From the NCBI RefSeq assembly GCF_003627755.1, contig NZ_CP032694.1, positions 3,964,501-4,028,500 of the forward strand: a stretch of 64,000 nt of DNA, read 5' to 3'. The translations under genes were made by a program, and so were the position numbers. Origin of the DNA: Rhizobium jaguaris (GTDB lineage: Bacteria > Pseudomonadota > Alphaproteobacteria > Rhizobiales > Rhizobiaceae). Each line of letters starts with the position of its first letter. Position 1 is the first letter of the stretch. Below the pieces are notes generated by a model. It was not told the DNA's origin. It saw only the letters and a list, made by a program, of their open reading frames with translations, and made no database searches. This document shows positions 55,182-63,931 of this stretch, in pieces.

Positions 55182-55439
55182 TCAGTCTTGCTTGACTGGC
55201 TCCGGCCTATGGATCAAGGACGCTGCCTCCAGCACCAGCGGATTCAACCCGCTGTCTCCATGATCGATCAGCTCGAAAAGCTGCCGCCGCATACGCGGTT
55301 CCCAGAATTTGTTGATATGCGTCGCAACGCCCGGCACCGCTTCATTGGCCGGCTGCGTCTTGAAGAAGGTGGCGATCTGGTTCGCCATGTAGACGAGCTT
55401 GGTCGCGGTCTTGCCATGAGGTGTGTCGTCAGGCGACAT
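55182..55439 (-). CDS. fdsD: Formate dehydrogenase delta subunit
   Basis: An 85-residue protein of the FdsD family (KLVYMANQIATFFKTQP, VATHINKFWEPRMRRQL). It is needed for active NAD-linked formate dehydrogenase but carries no cofactor. The start overlaps the fdhD end by 11 bases. Last gene of the operon, before a strong terminator. Confidence 0.88.
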   Translation of the reverse strand: MSPDDTPHGKTATKLVYMANQIATFFKTQPANEAVPGVATHINKFWEPRMRRQLFELIDHGDSGLNPLVLEAASLIHRPEPVKQD

Positions 55440-56256
55440 CGGCGATGCTCCCCGGAATAATACGCTGCGGATGGGTGAAAATCTCGAAATCGTCGCCGCG
55501 CACCAGCGCTACCAGCGTCATGCCCGCCTCCTCGGCCGTGCGGATGGCGAGTGCTGTCGGCGCGGAAATGGCGACGAGGACGGAGCTGCCCAATATCGCC
55601 GCCTTCTGCACCATCTCGACCGACAACCGGCTGGTGACTGCTACAAAGCCCTCTCCACCTTTGTGACCGGAGCGGATGACGGCGCCGCAGAGCTTGTCCA
55701 GCGCATTGTGCCGCCCGACATCCTCGCGCACGGCAAGCAGACCTTTGCTTGGAATATAAAGGCCCGCGCCATGTACGGCCCGCGTCTCGCGGTTCAATAG
55801 CTGTGCATCGGTCAGCAGCGCCACGGCTTTGATGATATCCTCATGCGCAACCGTCAGCGAAACGCCCGAAACATCGGGCACCTTGCGCACCGCCTGCTCG
55901 ATCGATTCGATGCCGCAGAGGCCGCAGCCAACCGGCCCGGCCATATGCCGCCGCCGGACACGCAGCGCATCGGCGGCGTCATCGATCAAGGCAATCTGTA
56001 CGTCGATCCCCCGCTCGTCCTCGACGGGCTCAACCGCCACGATCTGGTCGATATCGGTGATGATGCCCTCGGTCAGGCTGAAGCCGATGGCGAAATCCTC
56101 GATATCGGCAGGCGTTCCCATCATCACCGCATGCGAAGTGCCGCCATAGGAAAAAGCGATCGGTACTTCCTCGGGGACGATGCGTGATCCGGAGCGGACA
56201 ATGCCGTTGCGACGGGCGGTTTCGGAGACGGTCACAGTGGGTTTGAAGTGGGTCAT
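55429..56256 (-). CDS. fdhD: Formate dehydrogenase sulfurtransferase FdhD
   Basis: A 275-residue protein. It has the double-Cys loop GPVGCGLCGIESIEQA, which moves sulfur to the molybdenum cofactor of formate dehydrogenase, plus VREDVGRHNALDKLCG and VTSRLSVEMVQKAAILG. The start at 56256 is set by the family N-terminus and because the frame before it reads through a RIME repeat. It overlaps fdsD. Confidence 0.9.
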   Translation of the reverse strand: MTHFKPTVTVSETARRNGIVRSGSRIVPEEVPIAFSYGGTSHAVMMGTPADIEDFAIGFSLTEGIITDIDQIVAVEPVEDERGIDVQIALIDDAADALRVRRRHMAGPVGCGLCGIESIEQAVRKVPDVSGVSLTVAHEDIIKAVALLTDAQLLNRETRAVHGAGLYIPSKGLLAVREDVGRHNALDKLCGAVIRSGHKGGEGFVAVTSRLSVEMVQKAAILGSSVLVAISAPTALAIRTAEEAGMTLVALVRGDDFEIFTHPQRIIPGSIADVA

Positions 56257-56268
56257 ATGGCAACCCTT

Positions 56269-56427
56269 CCTTCTCCCCGACGGGGAGAAGGTGGCGCGAA
56301 GCGTCGGATGAGGGGGGCGAGGAGCGGTAGCTCCGAGCGGCCTGAGCGCAAGCGAAGGACAGTTCCTCCCGCGCGGAGAGCCCCCCTCATCCGCCCTACG
56401 GGCACCTTCTCCCCGAGGGGAGAAGGG
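56269..56427. repeat. RIME-type element inside the fds operon
   Basis: CCTTCTCCCC (56269-56278) pairs with GGGGAGAAGG (56282-56291); GGATGAGGGGGG (56306-56317) pairs with CCCCCCTCATCC (56381-56392); CCTTCTCCCC (56405-56414) pairs with GGGGAGAAGG (56417-56426). The same parts, with changes, lie at 9556-9742. It sits between fdsA and fdhD on the transcript. Confidence 0.85.
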
Positions 56428-56443
56428 ATCAACCCATCCGCCA

Positions 56444-59323
56444 TCACTCCGCAGCCTCCATCTTCCCCGCAATCCGGCGAGACTGCCGTGCCTGTTCGTC
56501 ATAGTCGATCTGCCATTGCGACGGCCCATTGGAGGGCGAGACCTGCACGGCCGTTACCTTGTATTCCGGGCAGTTGGTCGCCCAGTCGGAATAGTCAGTG
56601 GTGATGACATTCGCTTGCGTGTCGGGATGGTGGAAGGTCGTGTAGACGACACCAGGGGCAACGCGGTCGGTAATCAATGCCCTAAGCGTCGTATCGCCGG
56701 AGCGGCTGGCGAGCTTGATCCAATCGCCATCGCGGATGCCGCGCTGCTCGGCATCGTGCGGATGGATCTCCAACCGGTCTTCGGCATGCCAGACGACATT
56801 GTCCGTGCGGCGTGTCTGTGCACCGACATTGTACTGGCTGAGAATACGCCCGGTGGTGAGCAGCAGCGGAAAGCGCGGCCCGGTGCGTTCATCGGTCGCG
56901 ACATATTCAGTGCGGATGAATTTACCCTTGCCGCGCACGAAACCATCGACGTGCATGATTGGCGAGCCAAGCGGCGTCTTCTCATTGCAAGGCCACTGCA
57001 CCGAGCCCATCTTTTCCAGATAGTCGTAGGAGACGAGGGCGAAGGTCGGCGTCGTCGCGGCAATCTCGTCCATGATCTCGGACGGATGCGTGTAGTTCCA
57101 GGCAAGCCCCATGGCTTGCGCCATCTTCTGCGTTACTTCCCAATCGGCATAGCCATTGCGAGGACTCATGACCTTGCGGACGCGGTTGATGCGTCGCTCG
57201 GCATTGGTGAAGGTGCCGTCCTTCTCCAGGAAGGTCGAGCCGGGCAGGAAGACATGCGCATAATTGGCGGTCTCGTTCAGGAAGAGATCGTGGACGACGA
57301 CGCATTCCATCGCGGCAAGGCCGGCTGCGACATGTTTGGTATCTGGATCGGATTGCAGGATATCCTCGCCCTGGATGTAGAGGCCCTTGAACGTGCCCTC
57401 GACGGCGGCATCGAGCATATTCGGGATGCGCAGGCCTGGCTCCTTGTCGAGCTTAACACCCCAAAGCTTCTCGAAGATATCGCGCGTCGCATCGTCGGAG
57501 ATGTGGCGATAGCCTGTCAGTTCGTGCGGGAAGGAGCCCATGTCACAGGAACCCTGCACGTTGTTCTGGCCGCGCAGCGGATTCACGCCGACGCCCGGAC
57601 GGCCGATATTGCCTGTCGCCATGGCAAGATTGGCGATCGCCATGACCGTCGTCGAGCCCTGGCTGTGCTCGGTGACACCGAGGCCATAATAGATCGCGCC
57701 ATTGCCGCCCTTGGCATAGAGACGGGCAGCGCCGCGCACGAGATCGGCGGGCACGCCGGTGTATTTTTCCGTTTCCTCAGGGCTGTGCTGCGGCTCGGCG
57801 ACGAACGCGGCCCAATCTTCGAATTCGGACCAGTCGCAGCGCTCACGGATGAACTTTTCGTCGAACAGACCTTCGGTGACGATGACATGAGCCAGCGCCG
57901 TCAGCATGGCGACGTTGGTGCCCGGCTGCAGCGGCAAATGATAGCTCGCCTCCACATGCGGCGTGCGCACCAGATCGATGCGGCGGGGGTCTATGACGAT
58001 CAGCTTCGCGCCCTGGCGCAACCGCTTCTTCAGACGCGAGGCAAAGACCGGATGGCCGTCTGTCGGGTTTGCGCCGATGACGACGACGACATCCGAATGC
58101 TCGACGCTGTCGAAATTCTGCGTGCCGGCCGAGGTGCCGAACGCCTGGCCAAGGCCATAGCCGGTCGGCGAATGGCAGACGCGGGCGCAGGTATCGACAT
58201 TGTTGTTGCCGAAGCCGGCGCGCACCAGCTTCTGCACCAGGAACGTCTCTTCATTGGTGCAGCGCGAAGAAGTGATACCGCCTACGGAATCCCGACCATA
58301 TTGATATTGGAGGCGCTTGAATTCGGTGGCGATATGCGCAAACGCCTCATCCCAGGTAACCTCCCGCCAGGGATCGCTGATCTTCTCGCGGACCATCGGA
58401 TTGAGGATGCGGTCCTTATGGTTCGAATAGCCATAGGCGAAGCGGCCCTTGACGCAGGAATGGCCGCGATTGGCCTGGCCATCTTTCCACGGCACCATGC
58501 GCACTAGTTCCTCGCCGCGCATTTCTGCCTTGAAGGAGCAGCCGACACCGCAATAGGCGCAGGTGGTGACGACCGAATGCTCCGGCTGGCCGATCGATAT
58601 CACCGATTTTTCGGTCAGCGTCGCCGTCGGGCAGGCCTGCACGCAGGCGCCACAGGAGACGCATTCCGAATTAATGAATTGCTCGTGCATGCCCGCGGAG
58701 ACGCGCGAGCCGAAGCCGCGGCCCTCGATGGTCAGCGCAAAGGTGCCCTGCACCTCCTCACAGGCATTCACGCAACGAGAGCAGACGATGCATTTGGACG
58801 GATCATAGGTGAAATAGGGATTGGACTCGTCCTTCGGCATCCATTTCAGATTGATCTCGCCATTGTTGCGCGCCGTAACGTGATTGTCGCCGTCATAGCC
58901 GTAGCGGACGTCGCGCAGACCAACGGCGCCCGCCATGTCCTGCAATTCGCAATCGCCATTGGCGGCGCAGGTCAGGCAGTCGAGCGGATGGTCGGAGATA
59001 TAGAGCTCCATCACGCCGCGCCGGATATCCTTCAACCGCCCAGTCTGTGTGTGCACCACCATGCCCGGCGCCACCGGCGTCGTGCAGGAAGCCGGCGTGC
59101 CCGCCCTTCCCTCGATCTCGACCAGACAGAGGCGGCAAGAGCCGAAGGCATCGATCATGTCGGTAGCGCAAAGCTTCGGCACCATGATCCCCGCTTCTCT
59201 CGAAGCGCGCATGACCGAAGTGCCTTCCGGCACGGTGATCTGCTGCCCGTCGATGGTCAGGGTCACCATGCTTTCGGAGCGGGAGGCGGGCGTGCCGTAG
59301 TCGATTTCGGAAACAAGGGACAT
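56444..59323 (-). CDS. fdsA: NAD-dependent formate dehydrogenase alpha subunit
   Basis: A 959-residue molybdenum or tungsten bis-MGD enzyme. The N-terminal NuoG-like part (about 1-220) has [2Fe-2S] and [4Fe-4S] Cys sets (FGSCRLCLVEIEG, CLTCAANGDCELQ, CIVCSRCVNACEEVQG, ECVSCGACVQACP), then CAYCGVGC for the next cluster, and the catalytic Cys in CARVCHSPTGYG. It oxidises formate to CO2 in the cytoplasm. The fdsB stop is 6 bases upstream. Confidence 0.93.
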   Translation of the reverse strand: MSLVSEIDYGTPASRSESMVTLTIDGQQITVPEGTSVMRASREAGIMVPKLCATDMIDAFGSCRLCLVEIEGRAGTPASCTTPVAPGMVVHTQTGRLKDIRRGVMELYISDHPLDCLTCAANGDCELQDMAGAVGLRDVRYGYDGDNHVTARNNGEINLKWMPKDESNPYFTYDPSKCIVCSRCVNACEEVQGTFALTIEGRGFGSRVSAGMHEQFINSECVSCGACVQACPTATLTEKSVISIGQPEHSVVTTCAYCGVGCSFKAEMRGEELVRMVPWKDGQANRGHSCVKGRFAYGYSNHKDRILNPMVREKISDPWREVTWDEAFAHIATEFKRLQYQYGRDSVGGITSSRCTNEETFLVQKLVRAGFGNNNVDTCARVCHSPTGYGLGQAFGTSAGTQNFDSVEHSDVVVVIGANPTDGHPVFASRLKKRLRQGAKLIVIDPRRIDLVRTPHVEASYHLPLQPGTNVAMLTALAHVIVTEGLFDEKFIRERCDWSEFEDWAAFVAEPQHSPEETEKYTGVPADLVRGAARLYAKGGNGAIYYGLGVTEHSQGSTTVMAIANLAMATGNIGRPGVGVNPLRGQNNVQGSCDMGSFPHELTGYRHISDDATRDIFEKLWGVKLDKEPGLRIPNMLDAAVEGTFKGLYIQGEDILQSDPDTKHVAAGLAAMECVVVHDLFLNETANYAHVFLPGSTFLEKDGTFTNAERRINRVRKVMSPRNGYADWEVTQKMAQAMGLAWNYTHPSEIMDEIAATTPTFALVSYDYLEKMGSVQWPCNEKTPLGSPIMHVDGFVRGKGKFIRTEYVATDERTGPRFPLLLTTGRILSQYNVGAQTRRTDNVVWHAEDRLEIHPHDAEQRGIRDGDWIKLASRSGDTTLRALITDRVAPGVVYTTFHHPDTQANVITTDYSDWATNCPEYKVTAVQVSPSNGPSQWQIDYDEQARQSRRIAGKMEAAE

Positions 59324-59329
59324 CTGGTC

Positions 59330-60886
59330 TTACTCCGCCGCTTCAATCAAGGGAGCCGGAGAAAAGTCCTCCGGGAAATGGGTCATCGCGCTCATGACGG
59401 GATAGGGCGTGAACCCGCCGAGTGCGCAGAGCGAGCCGAATTTCATCGTGTTGCAGAGATCGGCAAGCAGCACCCGGTTCTTTTCCGGCTCGATGCCACG
59501 CGCGATCTTGTCTGCCGTCTCGACGCCGCGGATCGAACCGATGCGGCAGGGCGTGCACTTGCCGCAGCTTTCCACCGCACAGAATTCCATGGCAAAACGC
59601 GCCTGCTTCAACATGTCGGCGGTGTCATCGAAGACGACGATGCCGGCATGGCCGATCAGCCCATCCTTGGCCGCAAAGGCCTCATAATCGAAGGGCGTGT
59701 CGAAGAGCTTGCGTGGGAAATAAGCTCCCAACGGCCCGCCGACCTGCACCGCCTTCACCGGCCTGCCAGTCCTCGTGCCGCCACCAATCCTGTCGACGAT
59801 ATCTCCGAGCGACAGGCCGAAGGCCGTTTCATAGAGGCCGCCATATTTGACGTTGCCCGCGATCTGGAGGGGAATGGTGCCGCGCGAACGGCCCATGCCG
59901 AAATCGCGGTAGAAGGCAGCCCCCTTGTCCATGATGACGGGGACGGAGGCGAGCGAGATGACGTTGTTGATGACGGTCGGACAGTCGAACAGGCCCTTGT
60001 GCGCCGGCAACGGCGGCTTGGCGCGCACGACGCCGCGCTTGCCTTCCAGGCTGTTGAGCAGCGATGTTTCTTCGCCGCAGACATAGGCGCCGGCGCCGCT
60101 GCGGATCTCCATATCGAAAGCCTTGCCGGAGCCGAGAACGGAAGATCCGAGAATGCCGGCGGCTCTGGCAATCTCGACCGCTTCCGTCATCACGGCAATC
60201 GCATGCGGATATTCCGAGCGCGTATAGACGAAGCCCTTGGTGGCGCCAGTCGCCAGACCGGCAATCGCCATGCCTTCGATCAAGACGAAGGGATCGCCTT
60301 CCATGATCATGCGGTCGGCAAAGGTGCCGCTGTCGCCTTCATCGGCATTGCAGACGATGTATTTGCGGTCGCCCGGCGCGTCGAGCACCGTCTTCCATTT
60401 GATACCGGTCGGAAAGCCCGCACCGCCGCGACCGCGCAGGCCGGAGTCGGTAACCTCTTTCACGACGTCTGCCGCAGCCATACCAATGGCGCGGCGCAGC
60501 CCCTTGAGGCCGCCATGAGCTTCGTAGTCTTCGAGTGAAAGCGGATCGATGATGCCACAGCGAGCGAAGGTAAGGCGGGTCTGTTCCTTGAGGAATGGGA
60601 GGTTTTCAATCTCCCCAAGACAGAGCGCATGATCGCCGCCGGTGATCAGCCCGGCACCGAAGATATCAGCCACATCATTGGCCTTCACCGGCCCGTAACC
60701 GATACGCTTGCCTTCGACTTCGACCTCGACCAACGGCTCCAGCCAGAACATGCCGCGCGAGCCGTTGCGCACGATCCGCGCATCGAGGCCGCGGTTGGCG
60801 ATCTCCTGCGCGACGGCCTTCGCCACTTTCTCGGCACCGAGGGAAAGAGCGGCCGCATCGCGTGGAATGTAAATCTTCACCGTCAT
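59330..60886 (-). CDS. fdsB: NAD-dependent formate dehydrogenase beta subunit
   Basis: A 518-residue NuoF-like protein with an N-terminal thioredoxin-like domain. The NADH/FMN region GLRGRGGAGFPTGIKWK, NADEGDSGTFADR, YVCGEETSLLNSLEG, and the [4Fe-4S] site ESCGKCTPCRIG are present. It passes electrons from the alpha subunit to NAD+. It overlaps the fdsG end by 4 bases. Confidence 0.93.
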   Translation of the reverse strand: MTVKIYIPRDAAALSLGAEKVAKAVAQEIANRGLDARIVRNGSRGMFWLEPLVEVEVEGKRIGYGPVKANDVADIFGAGLITGGDHALCLGEIENLPFLKEQTRLTFARCGIIDPLSLEDYEAHGGLKGLRRAIGMAAADVVKEVTDSGLRGRGGAGFPTGIKWKTVLDAPGDRKYIVCNADEGDSGTFADRMIMEGDPFVLIEGMAIAGLATGATKGFVYTRSEYPHAIAVMTEAVEIARAAGILGSSVLGSGKAFDMEIRSGAGAYVCGEETSLLNSLEGKRGVVRAKPPLPAHKGLFDCPTVINNVISLASVPVIMDKGAAFYRDFGMGRSRGTIPLQIAGNVKYGGLYETAFGLSLGDIVDRIGGGTRTGRPVKAVQVGGPLGAYFPRKLFDTPFDYEAFAAKDGLIGHAGIVVFDDTADMLKQARFAMEFCAVESCGKCTPCRIGSIRGVETADKIARGIEPEKNRVLLADLCNTMKFGSLCALGGFTPYPVMSAMTHFPEDFSPAPLIEAAE

Positions 60887-61362
60887 CGGCGCGCCTCCAT
60901 CACGAGCTCTTCGGCTGCCTCATTGTCCAGACGGCCATAGAGTTCGCCGTCCAGCATCGCAGCCGGCGAGCAGGCGCAGAGGCCGAGGCAATAGACCGGC
61001 TCCAGCGTCACGCTGCCATCCGGTGTCGTCTGGTGGAAATCAATGCCGAGCAGCCGCTTGATGCGCTCCGCCAGCTGGTCGCCGCCCATCGACTGACAGG
61101 ATTCGGCACGACAGAGCTTAAGGACATGGCGGCCGGCGGGATGATCGCGGTAATCATGGTAGAAGGTCATGACGCCGTGAACCTCCGCGCGCGACAGGTT
61201 CAGGGCTTTGGCGATCAGTGGCAGCGTATCCTGCGGCACATAACCGAATTCCGCCTGGATCCCATGTAGGATCGGCAGGAGCGGGCCTTCCATCGACTTC
61301 ATGCTGTCGATGATGACGCCGGCGCGGGCCACGATCTCGCCCGAGCCAAGATGCAAACTCAT
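60883..61362 (-). CDS. fdsG: NAD-dependent formate dehydrogenase gamma subunit
   Basis: A 159-residue NuoE-like protein with a [2Fe-2S] site formed by CRAESCQSMGG and YCLGLCACSPAAM. ATG 61362 is chosen; an upstream ATG at 61395 adds 11 residues. First gene of fdsG-fdsB-fdsA-fdhD-fdsD. Confidence 0.9.
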   Translation of the reverse strand: MSLHLGSGEIVARAGVIIDSMKSMEGPLLPILHGIQAEFGYVPQDTLPLIAKALNLSRAEVHGVMTFYHDYRDHPAGRHVLKLCRAESCQSMGGDQLAERIKRLLGIDFHQTTPDGSVTLEPVYCLGLCACSPAAMLDGELYGRLDNEAAEELVMEARR

Positions 61363-61466
61363 AAGCAGCCTCCCAAGCTTCTCCTCTGCGAACACGCCTC
61401 AATGCATGTTCACTCAGCAAAAATCGCAGGGAAGAACCGAGGGATCAATAATGCAGTCCCGTCACC

Positions 61467-61485
61467 CGATAGAAAATTTCTATCG
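61467..61485 (-). promoter_or_regulatory. Palindromic LysR-type operator before fdsG
   Basis: CGATAGAAAATTTCTATCG is a perfect 19-bp palindrome around one central A. It contains T-N11-A (61470 to 61482), the LysR box form. It overlaps the stop codon of the LysR gene and lies about 105 bases upstream of the fdsG start, a usual place for an activator site. Confidence 0.6.
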
Positions 61486-62376
61486 ATCTTTATCGCTTTC
61501 CGCGAGTAATCGCGCCTCATGCAACAAAGCCGATACTAATGGCGTAAAAGGTTCGCGGTGAGTGGCCACCAGGCCGACGAGATGTACGGCATCCGGCTCG
61601 GTGATCGGGATCTTGTGAATATCGGCGGGAAAGCCGAAGGAATCGGCAACATTTTTCGGCATGATGCTCGCCCAGCGCCCAGTCAAGACATGGGAGAACA
61701 GCACGATCATCGAGTTGGATTCCAGCGTCGGCCGGGCCGTTGCGCCGGCTTCGGAGAGATGCCGGTTGATGATCCGGCGGTTCTGCATGTCGGCAGTCAA
61801 TAGACAAAGCCGAAGATTACCGACTTCCTTCCAGGTCACGCTTGTGCGCTCGGCCAGCGGACTGCCGGCCGCCGTAATCAAATGATAGCGCTCGGCGTAA
61901 AGCGGCACGCTGGTGACGCGGCCCAGCGGTTCGTTTTCCAGATAGGTGATACCGGCATCGATCTCGAGATTTTCAAGCAGACTCAGCACCTGCAGCGAAT
62001 TGCGCGAAGTGATGGAGAAGGTGACGTCGGGATGCCGCTCCTGAAACGGCGCGGTGATCTTCGGCACCATGGCGAGCGCCGTCGGAATGGCGGCAATCCG
62101 AATATGGCCGGCAAGCCCCTTGCGCGCCGCCCGCATTTCTTCGCGCATGGTCCTGGTATCGCCGACGATGCGCCGCGCCCATTCCAGCACGCGCTGGCCC
62201 TCCGGCGTCAGCCCCTGAAAGCGCGAGCCGCGGCTGACGAGCATGACGCCGAGCTGATCCTCCAACTGCCTGATCGCCGCCGACAACGTCGGCTGCGTCA
62301 CCCCGCATTCTTCGGCGGCACGGCCGAAATGCTTCTGGTTGGCAAGCGCGATAAAGAATTCCAGCTTGTCGATCAT
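61480..62376 (-). CDS. LysR-family regulator, probable formate dehydrogenase regulator
   Basis: A 298-residue LysR-type protein: N-terminal helix-turn-helix (FFIALANQKHFGRAAEECGVTQPTLSAAIRQLE) and a ligand-binding domain. It is directly upstream of the fds operon in the same direction, which strongly suggests control of it, though formate-operon regulators are often divergent. Its stop lies in the palindrome described above. Confidence 0.88.
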   Translation of the reverse strand: MIDKLEFFIALANQKHFGRAAEECGVTQPTLSAAIRQLEDQLGVMLVSRGSRFQGLTPEGQRVLEWARRIVGDTRTMREEMRAARKGLAGHIRIAAIPTALAMVPKITAPFQERHPDVTFSITSRNSLQVLSLLENLEIDAGITYLENEPLGRVTSVPLYAERYHLITAAGSPLAERTSVTWKEVGNLRLCLLTADMQNRRIINRHLSEAGATARPTLESNSMIVLFSHVLTGRWASIMPKNVADSFGFPADIHKIPITEPDAVHLVGLVATHREPFTPLVSALLHEARLLAESDKDR

Positions 62377-62666
62377 TCAACTCTCCCAAAAGAGACAGTT
62401 AAATGGGCGGGGGCATCAGCGCAACATTCGAGTTTCCTGTTCCTCTGACTGTATCCGCAGAAGATGGCGAGGCTGGTGGCGATCGACGGTGATGGTGAGC
62501 CGAAAGGGCTTGGTGGTCGAGGGTGATTGCACGCCGATGGATAAAATCACCACGGGATGAAGTTGCAGATCAGAATGTTGACGCAAATCAATTTGTGTCT
62601 TCTTGGGTCGGATATACTTGTTGTTGCTTTGGCGCTTAATGCGCAGAGCGGGAAAGGGGGTATATC
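62377..62666. other. Intergenic region upstream of the LysR gene and the cupredoxin
   Basis: About 290 bases between the divergent LysR and cupredoxin genes. It should hold both promoters. No second copy of the 61467 palindrome is seen, and short frames carry no recognisable family. Confidence 0.4.
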
Positions 62667-63104
62667 ATGATCAGATCATCTCAGATTGCGCCCGTTGTTA
62701 TTGCGTTCTTCCTCAACCTTGCGATTCCGGTCCACGCCTCTGGCTTGACCGTCATTAAGGCGGAGCTATGGAACAAACCAGACGGTTCGCAAGGTGTCAC
62801 ACTAAGCACTGATCACGTCAAACCAGGCAAAGTTCAGTTCCAGGTAAAGAACGTGTCCACCGACGAAGATCACGAACTTCTGCTCGTCAAGACAGACCTT
62901 GCCCCAGCGGATTTTCCAACGGATGCAAGCGGCGCCCGCGTCGACGAGGACAAGTTCAAGGGTCTCAAAGAACTTGGCGATGTGCATCCGGGCAAGTCGC
63001 GTAATACCACCTTGACCCTCAAACCCGGTAAATACGTGCTGTTCTGCAACGAACAGGGGCACTTCAATGCGGGAATGTACATCGCGTTCACAGTCGAACC
63101 TTAG
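62667..63104 (+). CDS. Cupredoxin-like copper protein
   Basis: A 145-residue secreted protein. The signal peptide is SSQIAPVVIAFFLNLAIPVHASG, cut near residue 24. The type 1 copper ligands are visible: His in DEDHELLL (about residue 69), then Cys, His and Met in FCNEQGHFNAGMY (about 127-137). It may carry electrons or buffer copper in the periplasm. It stands alone, with GAAAGGGGG 7-14 bases upstream of the ATG. Confidence 0.85.
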   Translation: MIRSSQIAPVVIAFFLNLAIPVHASGLTVIKAELWNKPDGSQGVTLSTDHVKPGKVQFQVKNVSTDEDHELLLVKTDLAPADFPTDASGARVDEDKFKGLKELGDVHPGKSRNTTLTLKPGKYVLFCNEQGHFNAGMYIAFTVEP

Positions 63105-63188
63105 ATGCATCGTTGCCTGCAATGACACGGCATCAGCCGACCGTAGCGACGACGGCTAGGACATAGAGTTCCGGTGTGAGCTTCATGG

Positions 63189-63488
63189 TTGGAGGCAGTG
63201 ATCGTTCCGGCGCTGAGTACCGGCACGCCGGAGCAGTTGATTCCGGCTCTAGGACGGCTGGATATGGAGCTGGTCAAAGCGCAGTTGTTGAAATGGCATG
63301 CGGAAGGCGCGCAGATCGTCGCGTCCTGCATCGGGACGTTCTTTCTGGCGGAAGCCGGACTTCTCGATTATCGCGAGACGACGACGACTTGGTGGCTCGC
63401 ACCGCTCTGTCCGCTTGGTACCTCAGAAAGACTCAGTGACCCACTTCGCCGCCAACAGATGGATGCTCGACGAAAACGCGAGGGATAA
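63189..63488 (+). pseudogene. Remnant of a GlxA-type (DJ-1/PfpI plus AraC) regulator
   Basis: VIVPALSTGTPEQLIPALGR, WHAEGAQIVASCIGTFFLAEAGLLDY and TTTWWLAPL match the DJ-1-like amidase domain of GlxA/FtrA regulators. Only about 70 residues of the domain are left, with no start region and no AraC DNA-binding part. The stop and the following small gene overlap it. It is a decayed fragment. Confidence 0.65.
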
Positions 63489-63627
63489 ACGGTATTGCAT
63501 TCTCTTCGACAGAGACTGCATTTCTTGCGTGGGCCGTTTTTTCCAGAAGCTTCGCAAATTCGCTCAACGATACCCGATCGGCACGGAGCATCTGCCGGAT
63601 CATCGGATCGCGCAAAACTTCCGACAT
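63433..63627 (-). CDS. Small protein of 64 residues
   Basis: Starts MSEVLRDPMIRQMLRADRVSLSEFAKLLEKTA, with AGGGAA about 8 bases upstream of the ATG. The first 35 residues look well conserved and helical, while the tail overlaps the GlxA remnant and may be degenerate. I do not recognise a named family. Two earlier in-frame ATG codons (63633, 63648) are less well placed. Confidence 0.5.
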   Translation of the reverse strand: MSEVLRDPMIRQMLRADRVSLSEFAKLLEKTAHARNAVSVEENAIPFIPRVFVEHPSVGGEVGH

Positions 63628-63787
63628 GGTCATTTCCCTGTGATACACGAGCTTATCCTCCTTCTTATCTTATGCCAGGAGTATTAGCGCCATTGCATAA
63701 CACTGTCGTGTCAAGCAATTGACGATACGATGATGAATTGAAGGCTAAATCGAGGCTTCAGAAAATTCCGGACCTCCATTAGACCGA

Positions 63788-63820
63788 AAAGGCCCGGATG
63801 GGAGTATCCGAGCCTTTCCA
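63788..63820 (-). terminator. Hairpin terminator
   Basis: AAAGGC-C-CGGAT (63788-63799) pairs with ATCCG-A-GCCTTT (63806-63817), and the minus strand continues TTTTCGG. It probably ends the gene cut off at the right edge. Confidence 0.55.
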
Positions 63821-63931
63821 GCGATCCTAGAACTGGATTTTTGAAGCAACGGGATTGCCATCCCGAGCATTCTGCCAGCATAGACGCGACTTCAGCTGTC
63901 CACGCAAAGGGCGTGTATTCGGTCAGTCGCC

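Noticed and set aside
56516..60538. Two open frames of over 650 codons on the + strand opposite fdsA and fdsB
   Set aside because: They mirror the codon pattern of the real subunits, which have all cofactor motifs; no domain or ribosome site supports the antisense frames.
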